Assembly: GCA_002372775.1 (NCBI GenBank)
Contig: DFIJ01000137.1
Location: 1,683 to 27,218 of the forward strand
Length of the DNA stretch: 25,536 nt
Direction: 5' to 3'
From: Christensenella sp. UBA3700
GTDB lineage: Bacteria; Bacillota; Clostridia; Christensenellales; UBA3700
Shown here: positions 6,169-14,377 of the stretch, piece by piece
Numbering within the stretch: position 1 is the stretch's first letter
How the letters are laid out: each line of letters opens with the position of its first letter
Made by a program: the position numbers and the translations under genes
The notes under the pieces: model-generated
What the model saw: only the letters and a program-made list of their open reading frames with translations
Database searches by the model: none
What the model was told of the DNA's origin: nothing

Positions 6169-7839
6169 ATGAAGCAAACAATCTTAGAATTACTAAAGAA
6201 CAGAGAGTTCTTAGAAGCTGCACGTATGGTGTATGAAATGCCTATCGCAGATATGGTTGATATATTAATCAGCCTTGATGATGACACTCTAATCCCATTT
6301 TGTAATGAACTAGATAATAAGGTTCTAGCAGATTGCATTGGCAAATTAGATAAAGAGAATCAACAAAGAATTATTGATGAAATTAAGCAAGACAAATTAA
6401 AAGCAGTAATGGAGGAGATGACTCCACAAGATACTGTTACTTTAATTGAGCACTTGCCTAATGATACAGCCCTAAAATTAGTAGAAGAGGATGAGATTAG
6501 TATTCTTTTGAGAGAAAAGAAATTTTCCATTCTAAAGCCTATTTTAGCGGCAGAGTATCCAACAGACCTTGCTGAAATATTCTCAGCACTTCCTATAGAA
6601 GATCTTCCTTTATTATTTAGACTTCTTCCAAAGGATTTATCTGCAGAAACATTTGTAGAACTTGATTCAGATAAGCAAGAAGAATTAATCCAAAAATTCA
6701 CAGACATAGAATTAAAGAGTTTGATGGATGAATTATTCATCGATGATGCTGCAGACCTAATCGAGGAGATGCCTTCTAATATAGTAAAGAGATTACTTGC
6801 TCAAAGTGATGATAAGACGAGAGGTTATATTAATGATATTCTAAAATATCCTAAGGATTCTGCTGGTTCTATCATGACTATGGAATATGTATATCTACGT
6901 GCAGATATGACAGTAGATACAGCATTCTATAAGATTAAGAAAAACGCTATAGATAAGGAAACAATCTATACTTGTTACATTGTAGATGAAGATAATAAAC
7001 TAATTGGTTTTGTAACAGCTAAAGACTTAATGCTTGCGGATAGAGATGCATTGATTAAGGATATAATGACAACAAACGTTATCTATGCAAATACTACAGA
7101 CGATAAAGAAGTTGTTGCTAGAAAGATTGCTGAATATGGCTTCTTGGCTATTCCTATCGTAGATGATGAAAAGCGTCTTGTTGGTATTGTAACAGTAGAT
7201 GATGCCATGGACGTATTACAAGCAGAGAACTCAGAAGATATCGCTAAGATGTCCGGTGTTACAAGTTCAGATAAGCCATATGTTAAGAGAAGTGTGTTTG
7301 AGATTTGGAAGAATAGAATACCATGGCTTATGGTTCTTATGGTGAGTGCTACATTTACTGGATTAATACTTAATACATTTGAAGCTAGACTTAATGCTAT
7401 ATCAACAGTTCTATTTGCATGTATTCCTATGATAATGGATACGGGCGGTAACGCTGGTTCTCAAGCATCAGTTACAGTAATCAGATCTCTTGCATTAAAT
7501 GAATTAGAAGTAAAAGATATATTTAAAGTAATATGGAAAGAATTAAGGGTATCATTATTAATTGGTGCAACACTTGCAGTAGCATGTTTTGCAAAATTAA
7601 TGCTTATAGACAACTTGTTATTCGGATACAGTGACTATGAGCCTCTAAGATGTTTAGTTGTTTCTATTGCGTTATTTATTACAGTTATTGTTGCTAAGCT
7701 AGTTGGCAGTATATTGCCACTTGTAGCAAAGGCATTAAAACTAGACCCAGCTGTAGTTGCATCACCATTTATTACTACTATCGTAGATGCGTTATCTTTA
7801 ATGATTTATTGTTCTTTAGCAATAATAATGTTATCTTAA
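6169..7839 (+). CDS. mgtE: Magnesium transporter MgtE
   Basis: A 556-residue MgtE, about 100 longer than the usual 450 because the cytoplasmic N-domain (1-230) is extended by helical repeats. CBS domains follow (about 234-290 and 300-352), which sense intracellular Mg2+. Residues 380-556 hold the five-helix membrane domain, with the conserved PMIMDTGGNAGSQ (420-432) whose D424 lines the ion pore. MgtE is a homodimeric Mg2+ channel that closes when Mg2+ is abundant. The ATG at 6169 lacks a Shine-Dalgarno sequence and follows a short in-frame leader ORF, so translation may depend on reinitiation or coupling. The gene is monocistronic, ended by the hairpin at 7846-7879. Confidence 0.92.
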   Translation: MKQTILELLKNREFLEAARMVYEMPIADMVDILISLDDDTLIPFCNELDNKVLADCIGKLDKENQQRIIDEIKQDKLKAVMEEMTPQDTVTLIEHLPNDTALKLVEEDEISILLREKKFSILKPILAAEYPTDLAEIFSALPIEDLPLLFRLLPKDLSAETFVELDSDKQEELIQKFTDIELKSLMDELFIDDAADLIEEMPSNIVKRLLAQSDDKTRGYINDILKYPKDSAGSIMTMEYVYLRADMTVDTAFYKIKKNAIDKETIYTCYIVDEDNKLIGFVTAKDLMLADRDALIKDIMTTNVIYANTTDDKEVVARKIAEYGFLAIPIVDDEKRLVGIVTVDDAMDVLQAENSEDIAKMSGVTSSDKPYVKRSVFEIWKNRIPWLMVLMVSATFTGLILNTFEARLNAISTVLFACIPMIMDTGGNAGSQASVTVIRSLALNELEVKDIFKVIWKELRVSLLIGATLAVACFAKLMLIDNLLFGYSDYEPLRCLVVSIALFITVIVAKLVGSILPLVAKALKLDPAVVASPFITTIVDALSLMIYCSLAIIMLS

Positions 7840-7845
7840 AACAAA

Positions 7846-7879
7846 ATTGGCGGGATGATATCATAAACATCTCGCCAAT
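7846..7879. terminator. Bidirectional terminator between mgtE and pflA
   Basis: ATTGGCGGGATG (7846-7857) pairs with CATCTCGCCAAT (7868-7879; one wobble). On the minus strand it is followed by TTTGTTTT, a good terminator for pflA; on the plus strand AATTATTTTC follows and serves mgtE less cleanly. Confidence 0.8.
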
Positions 7880-7898
7880 AATTATTTTCTAAGTAATT

Positions 7899-8651
7899 CT
7901 ATTTAACAAAAGCACCTATAAGTTTTTTAGCTCTTTCTACTTCTTCTTCTGTAGGAGTAGGGGTGTCTTGCAAAGGATAATAAATATTTAAGTTCATCCA
8001 CTTTACTAGGCCTAATGTGTGATATGGAAGAATCTCAACTCTTTCTACTGTCTTAAGTGTAGATATAAATTCTCTCATATTAACAAGTTCATCTTCTTGG
8101 TCTGTAAGGCCTGGAACAAGAACGTGTCTAATCCAAAGTTTTACGCCTTTGTCTGAAACATACTTAGCCATATCTAAGATGTTGTCGTTTTCCCATCCAG
8201 TTACTTTCTTGTGTAAATCCTTATTAAATGCCTTTAAATCAAGCATTATATAATCTGTTAGGGAAAGTAGTTTGTCAAACTTTGCAAGCCATTCAGGGTC
8301 TCTATTAAATGGTTGTCCTGCAGTATCTATTGTTGTTGATACTCCTTTTTGTTTGCAAAGAGTAAAGAATTCAATTAGGAAATCCATTTGTAGTAATGGT
8401 TCGCCACCACTTACTGTGATTCCACCTTTTTCACAATGGTCTCCCCAATATGTTCTATATCTATAAGCTTTATTAAAAAGTGTTTGTGCATCGTATTCTT
8501 GGCAGTCTTCTTGTAACTTCCAAGTTTCTGGGTTATGGCAATATTTGCAGCGCATAAAGCAGCCCTGAAGGAAGACTACGAATCTAACTCCAGGGCCGTC
8601 TACTAAACCAAATGTTTCTAAACTATTTACGTAACCTTTATAGTTTTGCAT
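7899..8651 (-). CDS. pflA: Pyruvate formate-lyase activating enzyme PflA
   Basis: A 250-residue radical SAM enzyme. The CxxxCxxC cluster motif is C31-FMR-C35-KY-C38, after [26 protein letters not shown] follows as the SAM-binding GGE motif. It uses a [4Fe-4S] cluster and SAM to abstract hydrogen from the radical glycine of PflB, encoded just upstream. The start at 8651 gives the usual N-terminus ([10 protein letters not shown]) and overlaps the pflB end by 14 nt; an alternative ATG at 8672 adds seven residues. Neither has a clear ribosome site, which fits translational coupling to pflB. A terminator follows. Confidence 0.93.
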   Translation of the reverse strand: MQNYKGYVNSLETFGLVDGPGVRFVVFLQGCFMRCKYCHNPETWKLQEDCQEYDAQTLFNKAYRYRTYWGDHCEKGGITVSGGEPLLQMDFLIEFFTLCKQKGVSTTIDTAGQPFNRDPEWLAKFDKLLSLTDYIMLDLKAFNKDLHKKVTGWENDNILDMAKYVSDKGVKLWIRHVLVPGLTDQEDELVNMREFISTLKTVERVEILPYHTLGLVKWMNLNIYYPLQDTPTPTEEEVERAKKLIGAFVK

Positions 8652-10899
8652 GGCATGTACGTGAGATAACATCTAATTGTTGTTCACGTGTTAAATCGAT
8701 AAACTTAACAGCATATCCAGATACACGGATAGTGAAGTTTTGATATTCTTCCTTTTCTGGATGTTCCATAGCATCGATTAATTTTTCTGTACCAAATACG
8801 TTAACGTTTAGGTGGTGAGCTCCTTGTGCGAAGTAACCATCCATAACTGATACTAGGTTGTTAACTCTTTCTTGAGCATCATGACCTAAAGCACTTGGGT
8901 TGATTGTTTGAGTATTAGAAATACCATCTAATGCCCATGTATATGGTAACTTAGCTACTGAGTTTAATGAAGCTAATAAACCGTTTTGTTCAGCACCGTA
9001 AGCTGGGTTTGCACCTGGAGCAAATGGAGCCTTAGCCTTTCTACCATCTGGAAGAGCACCTGTAGCCTTTCCGTAAACTACGTTTGAAGTAATTGTTAAG
9101 ATAGAAGTTGTTGGTTCTGCATTTCTGTATGTATGATGCTTCTTAACCATATCGATGAATGTCTTTAATAGATCAACAGCGATCTTATCAGCTCTATCAT
9201 CATCGTTACCATATCTAGGGAAGTCTCCTTCGATAACGAAATCAGATGCAAGACCTGTAGCTTCGTCACGAACAACCTTAACCTTAGCATACTTGATAGC
9301 AGATAAAGAGTCTACTACGTGAGAGAATCCAGCAATACCTGTTGCGAATGTTCTCTTAACGTCTGTATCGATAAGAGCAAGTTCAGCAGCTTCATAATAA
9401 TATTTATCATGCATATAGTGAATTAAGTTTAAGATATTTACATATAAACCAGCTAACCAGTCTAATTGTAATAAATACTTATGCATAACTTCATCATAAT
9501 TTAAGTACTCAGATGTGATTGGAGCATATTCTGGACCAACTTGAGTTCCTGGGATTAAACCTTCATCCTTACCGCCGTTGATAGCATATAATAATGCCTT
9601 AGCTAAGTTAGCTCTAGCGCCGAAGAATTGCATTTCCTTACCAGTTTGTGTAGCAGATACGCAGCAGCAGATTGAGTAGTCATCTGACCATACTGGTCTC
9701 ATAACATCATCGTTCTCATATTGAATTGAGCTTGTTGTGATAGAGATGTGAGCAGAGTACTTTCTGAAAGCTTCTGGTAATCTCTTTGTGTATAAAACTG
9801 TTAAGTTTGGTTCTGGGCTTGGTCCCATGTTTTCTAATGTGTGTAAGAATCTGAAGTCGTTCTTTGTAACCATTGAACGTCCATCTTGCCCCATACCAGC
9901 AACTTCTAGTGTTGCCCATACTGGGTCGCCTGAGAATAATTCGTTGTATGATGTGATACGAGCGAACTTAACCATTCTGAATTTCATAACCATATGGTCA
10001 ACTAATTCTTGAGCTTCTGATTCTGTTAAAACGCCTTTCTCTAAATCCTTTTGAATATAAATATCAAGGAATGTTGAAATTCTACCAACGCTCATTGCGG
10101 CACCGTTTTGTGTCTTAATAGCTGCTAGGTAACCGAAGTATAACCATTGGAAAGCTTCCCTAGCGTTTGTAGCTGGTTGAGAAATATCAAAACCATAAGA
10201 AGCAGCCATAACCTTCATAGCCTTTAAAGCCTTGATTTGATCTGCAACTTCTTCTCTTAGTCTGATAACGTCATCAGTCATTGTGCCATCACCGATGTTG
10301 TTGAAATCCTTTTGCTTTTCAGCGATAAGGTTATCAATACCATATAGGGCAACACGACGGTAGTCACCAACGATTCTTCCACGTCCGTATGTATCTGGAA
10401 GACCTGTGATGATGTGAGCCTTTCTTGCAAGTCTCATTTCTGGTGTATATGCATCATAAACACCTTGGTTATGTGTCTTATGATATTCTGTAAAAATCTT
10501 GTGGAATTCTGGATTTGGTGTATATCCATATAAAGAAGCAGCTTCTTCAGCCATCTTAATACCACCGAATGGCATGAAAGCTCTCTTTAAAGGCTTGTCT
10601 GTTTGTAAACCTACAACCTTTTCTAAATCCTTTAATGATTCATCAATATAGCCAGGCTTGTGTGATGTGATAGAAGATACGATTTCTGTATCGCATTCTA
10701 AAACGCCACCTTTAGCTCTTTCTTCTTTTTGTAACTTTTGTAACTTATCATATAATTTTTGTGTGGCCTCTGTAGGTCCAGCTAGGAAAGATTCATCTCC
10801 ATCATATGGAGTATAGTTGTTTTGAATGAAGTCTCTTACGTTAACTTCCTCTCTCCAAAGAGAGCCGCTAAATTCGTTCCATTTTTCTGAATTTTTCAT
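8638..10899 (-). CDS. pflB: Formate C-acetyltransferase (pyruvate formate-lyase) PflB
   Basis: A 753-residue glycyl radical enzyme of normal length that converts pyruvate and CoA to acetyl-CoA and formate under anaerobic conditions. The catalytic cysteine pair is C412-C413 in [19 protein letters not shown] (C411 is an extra cysteine). The C-terminal glycyl-radical motif RVSGY places the radical on G728. AAGAGGA lies just before the ATG. It follows the TSCPD gene by 22 nt and overlaps pflA, so all three form one operon transcribed leftwards. The radical glycine makes the enzyme oxygen-sensitive, so its presence indicates an anaerobic lifestyle. Confidence 0.97.
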   Translation of the reverse strand: MKNSEKWNEFSGSLWREEVNVRDFIQNNYTPYDGDESFLAGPTEATQKLYDKLQKLQKEERAKGGVLECDTEIVSSITSHKPGYIDESLKDLEKVVGLQTDKPLKRAFMPFGGIKMAEEAASLYGYTPNPEFHKIFTEYHKTHNQGVYDAYTPEMRLARKAHIITGLPDTYGRGRIVGDYRRVALYGIDNLIAEKQKDFNNIGDGTMTDDVIRLREEVADQIKALKAMKVMAASYGFDISQPATNAREAFQWLYFGYLAAIKTQNGAAMSVGRISTFLDIYIQKDLEKGVLTESEAQELVDHMVMKFRMVKFARITSYNELFSGDPVWATLEVAGMGQDGRSMVTKNDFRFLHTLENMGPSPEPNLTVLYTKRLPEAFRKYSAHISITTSSIQYENDDVMRPVWSDDYSICCCVSATQTGKEMQFFGARANLAKALLYAINGGKDEGLIPGTQVGPEYAPITSEYLNYDEVMHKYLLQLDWLAGLYVNILNLIHYMHDKYYYEAAELALIDTDVKRTFATGIAGFSHVVDSLSAIKYAKVKVVRDEATGLASDFVIEGDFPRYGNDDDRADKIAVDLLKTFIDMVKKHHTYRNAEPTTSILTITSNVVYGKATGALPDGRKAKAPFAPGANPAYGAEQNGLLASLNSVAKLPYTWALDGISNTQTINPSALGHDAQERVNNLVSVMDGYFAQGAHHLNVNVFGTEKLIDAMEHPEKEEYQNFTIRVSGYAVKFIDLTREQQLDVISRTCHAKL

Positions 10900-10921
10900 T
10901 TCTATATCCTCTTAAAATTTA

Positions 10922-11176
10922 TTATTTTTCTTGTTGAGCTTTTCTGATAGCAATTGTTAATTGGTCAGCGCATGATGTCTTTTTAAATCCACATGTGTTT
11001 CCTGCAAGTTTTGCAACGATTGTATCAGCATCCATTCCTTCTAGTAATTTTGAAATAGCTTTTAGATTGCCATTGCAACCACCCTTAAAAGAAATGTTAG
11101 TAACGATATTGTCTGTTAAATCGAAAGAGATTTCAGAAGGGCAAACTTTACCTTGAGTATTATATATATAATGCAT
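10922..11176 (-). CDS. TSCPD domain protein (TIGR03905-like)
   Basis: An 84-residue protein with CPSEISFDL, FKGGCNGNL and the C-terminal TSCADQL, which matches the TSCPD domain, better known at the C-terminus of class II ribonucleotide reductases and as small stand-alone proteins in Firmicutes. Conserved cysteines (including C12, C34, C62 and C69) suggest metal binding. The stand-alone family has no established function that I know of. It is the first gene of the pfl operon (22 nt before pflB) with a strong AGGAGG site. A role in protecting or maturing the glycyl radical enzyme is only a guess from position. Confidence 0.8.
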   Translation of the reverse strand: MHYIYNTQGKVCPSEISFDLTDNIVTNISFKGGCNGNLKAISKLLEGMDADTIVAKLAGNTCGFKKTSCADQLTIAIRKAQQEK

Positions 11177-11208
11177 CCTAAAAACTCCTCCTGTTTAATT
11201 TCGGTGAT

Positions 11209-11217
11209 AGTATAACA
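11209..11217 (-). promoter_or_regulatory. Extended -10 promoter of the pfl operon
   Basis: On the minus strand TGTTATACT occupies 11217-11209, about 32 nt before the TSCPD start; a weak -35 (TTTCCC) lies 18 bp further upstream. It is identical to the extended -10 at 1289-1297. Confidence 0.55.
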
Positions 11218-11327
11218 TAAATAATAATTAAAGGGAAATCAAAAATAGGAGAAAATATGGATTTTTAAGATATTTTTTTTATGGTGTAGAAAATGGGCGG
11301 TTTTGTGGCAAAATATAATAACCTTTT

Positions 11328-11423
11328 ATGGATAATTTTATTTCTAATATTATAAATCTATTGATTATATCAATATGTTTTATATGTATGATTTGGTCTT
11401 TGTATAAAGCGGCATACAGTTAA
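11328..11423 (+). CDS. Possible 31-residue single-TM peptide
   Basis: ATG at 11328 opens 31 codons ending with TAA at 11421. The peptide starts MDNFISNIINLL, has a hydrophobic core over about residues 4-23 and ends WSLYKAAYS, the look of a small membrane peptide or type I toxin. TATAAT at 11314-11319 is only 8 nt before the ATG and there is no ribosome binding site, so expression would need a leaderless mRNA. AT-rich DNA often yields such ORFs by chance; I give it low confidence. Confidence 0.25.
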   Translation: MDNFISNIINLLIISICFICMIWSLYKAAYS

Positions 11424-11435
11424 TTAATTAACTGT
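11416..11435. promoter_or_regulatory. Perfect 20-bp palindrome, Rex-like operator candidate
   Basis: ACAGTTAATTAATTAACTGT is a perfect palindrome. Its inner 14 bases fit GTTAA-N4-TTAAC, the core of the clostridial Rex consensus TTGTTAAnnnnTTAACAA; the outer TT/AA are replaced by CA/TG. A rex gene is in the window at 5303. It lies about 200 bp upstream of the pfl -10 and about 75 bp upstream of a promoter facing the SDR-like gene. Confidence 0.5.
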
Positions 11436-11510
11436 CGAAGTTCTTGCGTGATTTTTCAAAAATGCGTCAGTTGCAGGTTACTACAGTGTGTGACTAGTAG
11501 AGAATTTTGG

Positions 11511-11564
11511 TTGTCACAGTCTATTTTGTCCATATAAATTTCCACAATTTTATGGATTATATGG
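11511..11564 (+). promoter_or_regulatory. Promoter-like element with overlapping inverted repeat
   Basis: TTGTCA (11511-11516), a 16-bp spacer and TATAAA (11533-11538). The -10 lies in CCATATAA (11530-11537), which is mirrored by TTATATGG (11557-11564), with a second nested pair TCCA/TGGA inside. This could be an operator or the start of a structured leader for the gene at 11704. Confidence 0.4.
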
Positions 11565-11647
11565 TATTTCGGTAATATGTGTATCAATATATCAAAGTAT
11601 TAATTGTATAATACATGTAAAAAAATACTTTATTATTCTAATAAATA

Positions 11648-11656
11648 TGCTATAAT
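11648..11656 (+). promoter_or_regulatory. Extended -10 promoter of the SDR-like gene
   Basis: A perfect TGCTATAAT (TG at 11648-11649, -10 at 11651-11656) 47 nt before the ATG. Just upstream, AAAGTAT (11594-11600)/ATACTTT (11625-11631) and GTATTA/TAATAC (11597-11614) form inverted repeats that may bind a regulator. AAGGAGA (11690-11696) is the ribosome site. Confidence 0.6.
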
Positions 11657-11703
11657 GGTTAAGGTTTATAAATAAAACTATATCATTCAAAGGAGATTTT
11701 ACT

Positions 11704-12810
11704 ATGAAGATTTTTATGATCGGTGGAACAGGCCTATTAGGTTGTGAAGCTGCTATTGAATTAATCAAAATGGGTCACCAAGTTAAGAGTGTTGCATTAC
11801 CACCTCTACCACAAGGCGCACCAATTCCAAAGGAAATGGAATTAGAGTTCAAAGACATCAACAAGTGCTCAGATGCAGAAGTTGAAGAAATGTTAAAGGG
11901 CTGTGACGTATTTATGTACGCTGCAGGTGTTGACGAAAGAAAGGAATGCCCACCTCCTGTATACGAAGTATACAAGAAGTTTAACAATGATCCACTTGAG
12001 AGATTATTACCAATTTGTAAGAAAGTTGGTGTTAAGAATGCAGTTGTTTGCGGATCATATTTCTCATATATGTATAAGTTAGCTGCTGGTCTAGCAAAGA
12101 ACCCAGCAAATCCAAAGCAAAAGATTAAGTATACAGGTGAAGAGTTCTTATCTCATAACCCATACATCAGATCAAGAATCGAACAAGAAAAGATTGTTGA
12201 AAAGTTCTGCGACGATACATTCAGCGCTTCAGTTCTAGAACTTCCATACATCTTCGGTGTTCAACCAGGTAGAAGACCAGTTTGGACAATTCTTATCGAT
12301 CAATTAGCTCGTATGGATAATCTTCCATTCACAATGTATCCAGCTGGTGGTACAGCTATGTTAACATGTAATCAAGTAGGACAAGCTTTAGCTGGTGCTG
12401 CCGTTCAAAAGCCAGGTTACGGATTCAGAGCTATTCCTATCGGTATGTACAACTTAACATGGAAGCAATTCTTAGCTATCGTTTACGATGCAAGAGGAAT
12501 GAAGGGAAGAAAGGTTATCTCTATCGCTCCATGGATGATGAAGTTAGGTATGGGTTCTGTTCAAAAGGATTATGACAAGAGAGGTATTGAATCAGGTATG
12601 GATCCATTCCAATTACCATACACAATGGATTACAACTTATTCATTGATCCAACAGAAACAAAGGGCTTAGGCGTTAAGGAAGCTGATATTAAGCAAGCTA
12701 TCTTCGATTCTATCGATTTATCTATCAAGGCTGTTAAAGGACAAGCAAACTTAGTAGGTATGATGGGCGAAGTTGAAAAGCCAGAAAAGAAAGACGAAAA
12801 GAAAGCTTAG
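11704..12810 (+). CDS. NAD(P)-dependent epimerase/dehydratase-like (extended SDR) protein
   Basis: A 368-residue protein with an N-terminal Rossmann motif, MIGGTGLLG (5-13), then YAAGVDER and a serine in CGSYFSY (S118), the layout of extended or atypical SDR enzymes. The usual catalytic YxxxK seems to be Y154-IRS-R158, with Arg in place of Lys. The C-terminus is lysine-rich (EKPEKKDEKKA). Substrate unknown. Codon use (AAG Lys, TTC, ATC, AAC) is more biased than most neighbours, which suggests high expression. It stands alone between an elaborate upstream region and a strong terminator. Confidence 0.75.
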   Translation: MKIFMIGGTGLLGCEAAIELIKMGHQVKSVALPPLPQGAPIPKEMELEFKDINKCSDAEVEEMLKGCDVFMYAAGVDERKECPPPVYEVYKKFNNDPLERLLPICKKVGVKNAVVCGSYFSYMYKLAAGLAKNPANPKQKIKYTGEEFLSHNPYIRSRIEQEKIVEKFCDDTFSASVLELPYIFGVQPGRRPVWTILIDQLARMDNLPFTMYPAGGTAMLTCNQVGQALAGAAVQKPGYGFRAIPIGMYNLTWKQFLAIVYDARGMKGRKVISIAPWMMKLGMGSVQKDYDKRGIESGMDPFQLPYTMDYNLFIDPTETKGLGVKEADIKQAIFDSIDLSIKAVKGQANLVGMMGEVEKPEKKDEKKA

Positions 12811-12833
12811 TAGTAATTCTTAAGAAATAGTTT

Positions 12834-12867
12834 GAGGTCGAAGTAAAATTCGACCTCTATTTTTTTG
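12834..12867 (+). terminator. Terminator of the SDR-like gene
   Basis: GAGGTCGAA (12834-12842) pairs perfectly with TTCGACCTC (12849-12857) around GTAAAA, followed by TATTTTTTT. Confidence 0.92.
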
Positions 12868-12876
12868 TTATTTTAA

Positions 12877-12905
12877 CAAAAAAAATCCCAACCGAAGTTG
12901 GGATT
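12877..12905 (-). terminator. Terminator of the FAD oxidoreductase gene
   Basis: On the minus strand AATCCCAAC (12905-12897), the tetraloop TTCG and GTTGGGATT (12892-12884) are followed by a run of T. It is a second, separate hairpin facing the convergent gene. Confidence 0.92.
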
Positions 12906-12925
12906 AAAAATACAATTATTTATGA

Positions 12926-14299
12926 TTATTCTTTTGATGCATTTAAAATTGCATCTGCAACATATAAACCGTTTGCTCCAGCTTGAGCAAGTCCTCTTGT
13001 GATACCAGCACCATCACCAATTGCATAGATATTTGGTAACATTTGGAAATTGTCATCCATAAATTCTGGCTTGATAGAATAGAACTTAGCCTCAACACCA
13101 TATAGAAGTGTATCGTAATTTGCAGTTCCTGGAGCAATCTTATCTAATGCATACATTGTCTCGATAATGTTATCTAATTGTCTCTTTGGAAGACATAAAG
13201 ATAAATCACCTGCAACAGCACCTTCAAGTGTAGGTCTTACTCTAGATTGCTTTAATCTATGTTCGTTTGTTCTCTTACCATTTACTAGATCGCCAAATCT
13301 TTGAACGATAACACCACCGCCAGCAATCATGTTTGCAAGCTTACAAATATGTTTAGCATAAGTAATAGGCTTATTAAATGGTTGTGTAAATCTGATTGTA
13401 GATAGAACAGAGAAGTTAGAGTTTTGAGTCTTTAATTCTGGGTTAGAGTTAGCGTGTCCGTTAACTGTTAATAAACCATCATTATTCTCAATAACTACTT
13501 CACCGCCTGAGTTGAAACAGAATGTTCTTGTTGAGTCACCATGGCATTGTGTTCTATAAGAAATCTTAGGTTCATAAATCTTTGCTGAGATATCTTCCCA
13601 GATGATTCTTGGAAGTTCTACTCTTACGCCAAGGTCAACTTGGTTGTTAGATACTTTAAGATTGTTCTTAACGCACCATTCGCCAAACCATTCAGAACCA
13701 GATCTACCAACAGCGATAACTAAATCTTTATATTCAATATCTCCGCCTTTTTGGCAAACTACTTTCTTTTGACTAATTAAGATATCTATAACTGTATCTT
13801 CTGTTATTACTGTTACTCTTTCGTTTAGGAAATCCATTAGGGAAGACATAACTTTATAGTTGCCATCTGTTCCTAAATGCTTAACTGTTGCTTGTAATAA
13901 ATGAAGATCGTATTTTAAACATTCTCTCTTGATTTCATCTGATGGAGCATATAATTTTTGTGTAGCACCGAATTCATTTAAAATATCTGATACTTGGTTG
14001 ATATATTTAAGAGTCTTTGCATCTCCAATATATTCTTGTAACCAACCACCATATTCTGTAGTGATGTTAAACTTACCATCAGAGAACGCGCCAGCTCCTC
14101 CGATACCTTCCATGATTGCACATTGTGGACACTTAATGCAGTGATCTACCATATGATTAGCTAGAGGGCATTTTCTTTTTGTAATGGCCTTACCTTTATC
14201 TATTATGCAAATAGACATATTAGGGTTCTCTTTTGTTAGTCTATAGGCTGTCATTAAACCGCCTATACCACCACCAATAATTACTACGTCGTATACCAT
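12926..14299 (-). CDS. COG2509-like FAD-dependent oxidoreductase
   Basis: A 457-residue flavoprotein. VIIGGGIGGLMTAYRL (6-21) is the FAD dinucleotide motif; AIGDGAGITRGLAQAGANGL near the C-terminus closes the FAD site. Between them GIGGAGAFSDGKFNI (65-79) is typical of the uncharacterised COG2509 dehydrogenases. Just before it C44, C54, C57 and C60 (C-x9-C-x2-C-x2-C) could ligate a metal or Fe-S cluster. The reaction is unknown. It has its own promoter and terminator and an AGAGGTGG ribosome site, so it is probably monocistronic. Confidence 0.8.
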   Translation of the reverse strand: MVYDVVIIGGGIGGLMTAYRLTKENPNMSICIIDKGKAITKRKCPLANHMVDHCIKCPQCAIMEGIGGAGAFSDGKFNITTEYGGWLQEYIGDAKTLKYINQVSDILNEFGATQKLYAPSDEIKRECLKYDLHLLQATVKHLGTDGNYKVMSSLMDFLNERVTVITEDTVIDILISQKKVVCQKGGDIEYKDLVIAVGRSGSEWFGEWCVKNNLKVSNNQVDLGVRVELPRIIWEDISAKIYEPKISYRTQCHGDSTRTFCFNSGGEVVIENNDGLLTVNGHANSNPELKTQNSNFSVLSTIRFTQPFNKPITYAKHICKLANMIAGGGVIVQRFGDLVNGKRTNEHRLKQSRVRPTLEGAVAGDLSLCLPKRQLDNIIETMYALDKIAPGTANYDTLLYGVEAKFYSIKPEFMDDNFQMLPNIYAIGDGAGITRGLAQAGANGLYVADAILNASKE

Positions 14300-14332
14300 T
14301 TTCCACCTCTTATAATTTTTCGCACAGTTGCT

Positions 14333-14360
14333 ATTATAACATAATAGAATTTTTATTCAA
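14333..14360 (-). promoter_or_regulatory. Promoter of the FAD oxidoreductase gene
   Basis: Minus-strand TTGAAT (14360-14355), 16-bp spacer, TATAAT (14338-14333) with an extended -10 TG, 33 nt before the start codon. Confidence 0.7.
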
Positions 14361-14377
14361 GTGCGCTTTCAAAAATT

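Larger units (their letters stand above)
11218..11703. other. Long regulatory gap between the pfl operon and the SDR-like gene
   Basis: No long ORF is present. The gap holds the pfl promoter at its left edge, a possible 31-residue hydrophobic peptide gene (11328-11423), a perfect 20-bp palindrome (11416-11435), a promoter-like TTGTCA-16-TATAAA (11511-11538) overlapped by a nested inverted repeat (11530-11564), and at least one further promoter before the ATG at 11704. TGTGAC (within 11486-11493) and GTCACA (11513-11518) form another short inverted repeat. An sRNA in the middle cannot be excluded. Confidence 0.6.

Noticed and set aside
11242..11265. Three-codon ORF (ATG GAT TTT TAA) after AGGAGA in the pfl-SDR gap
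   Set aside because: It is too short to judge and no promoter clearly drives it; likely chance in AT-rich DNA.
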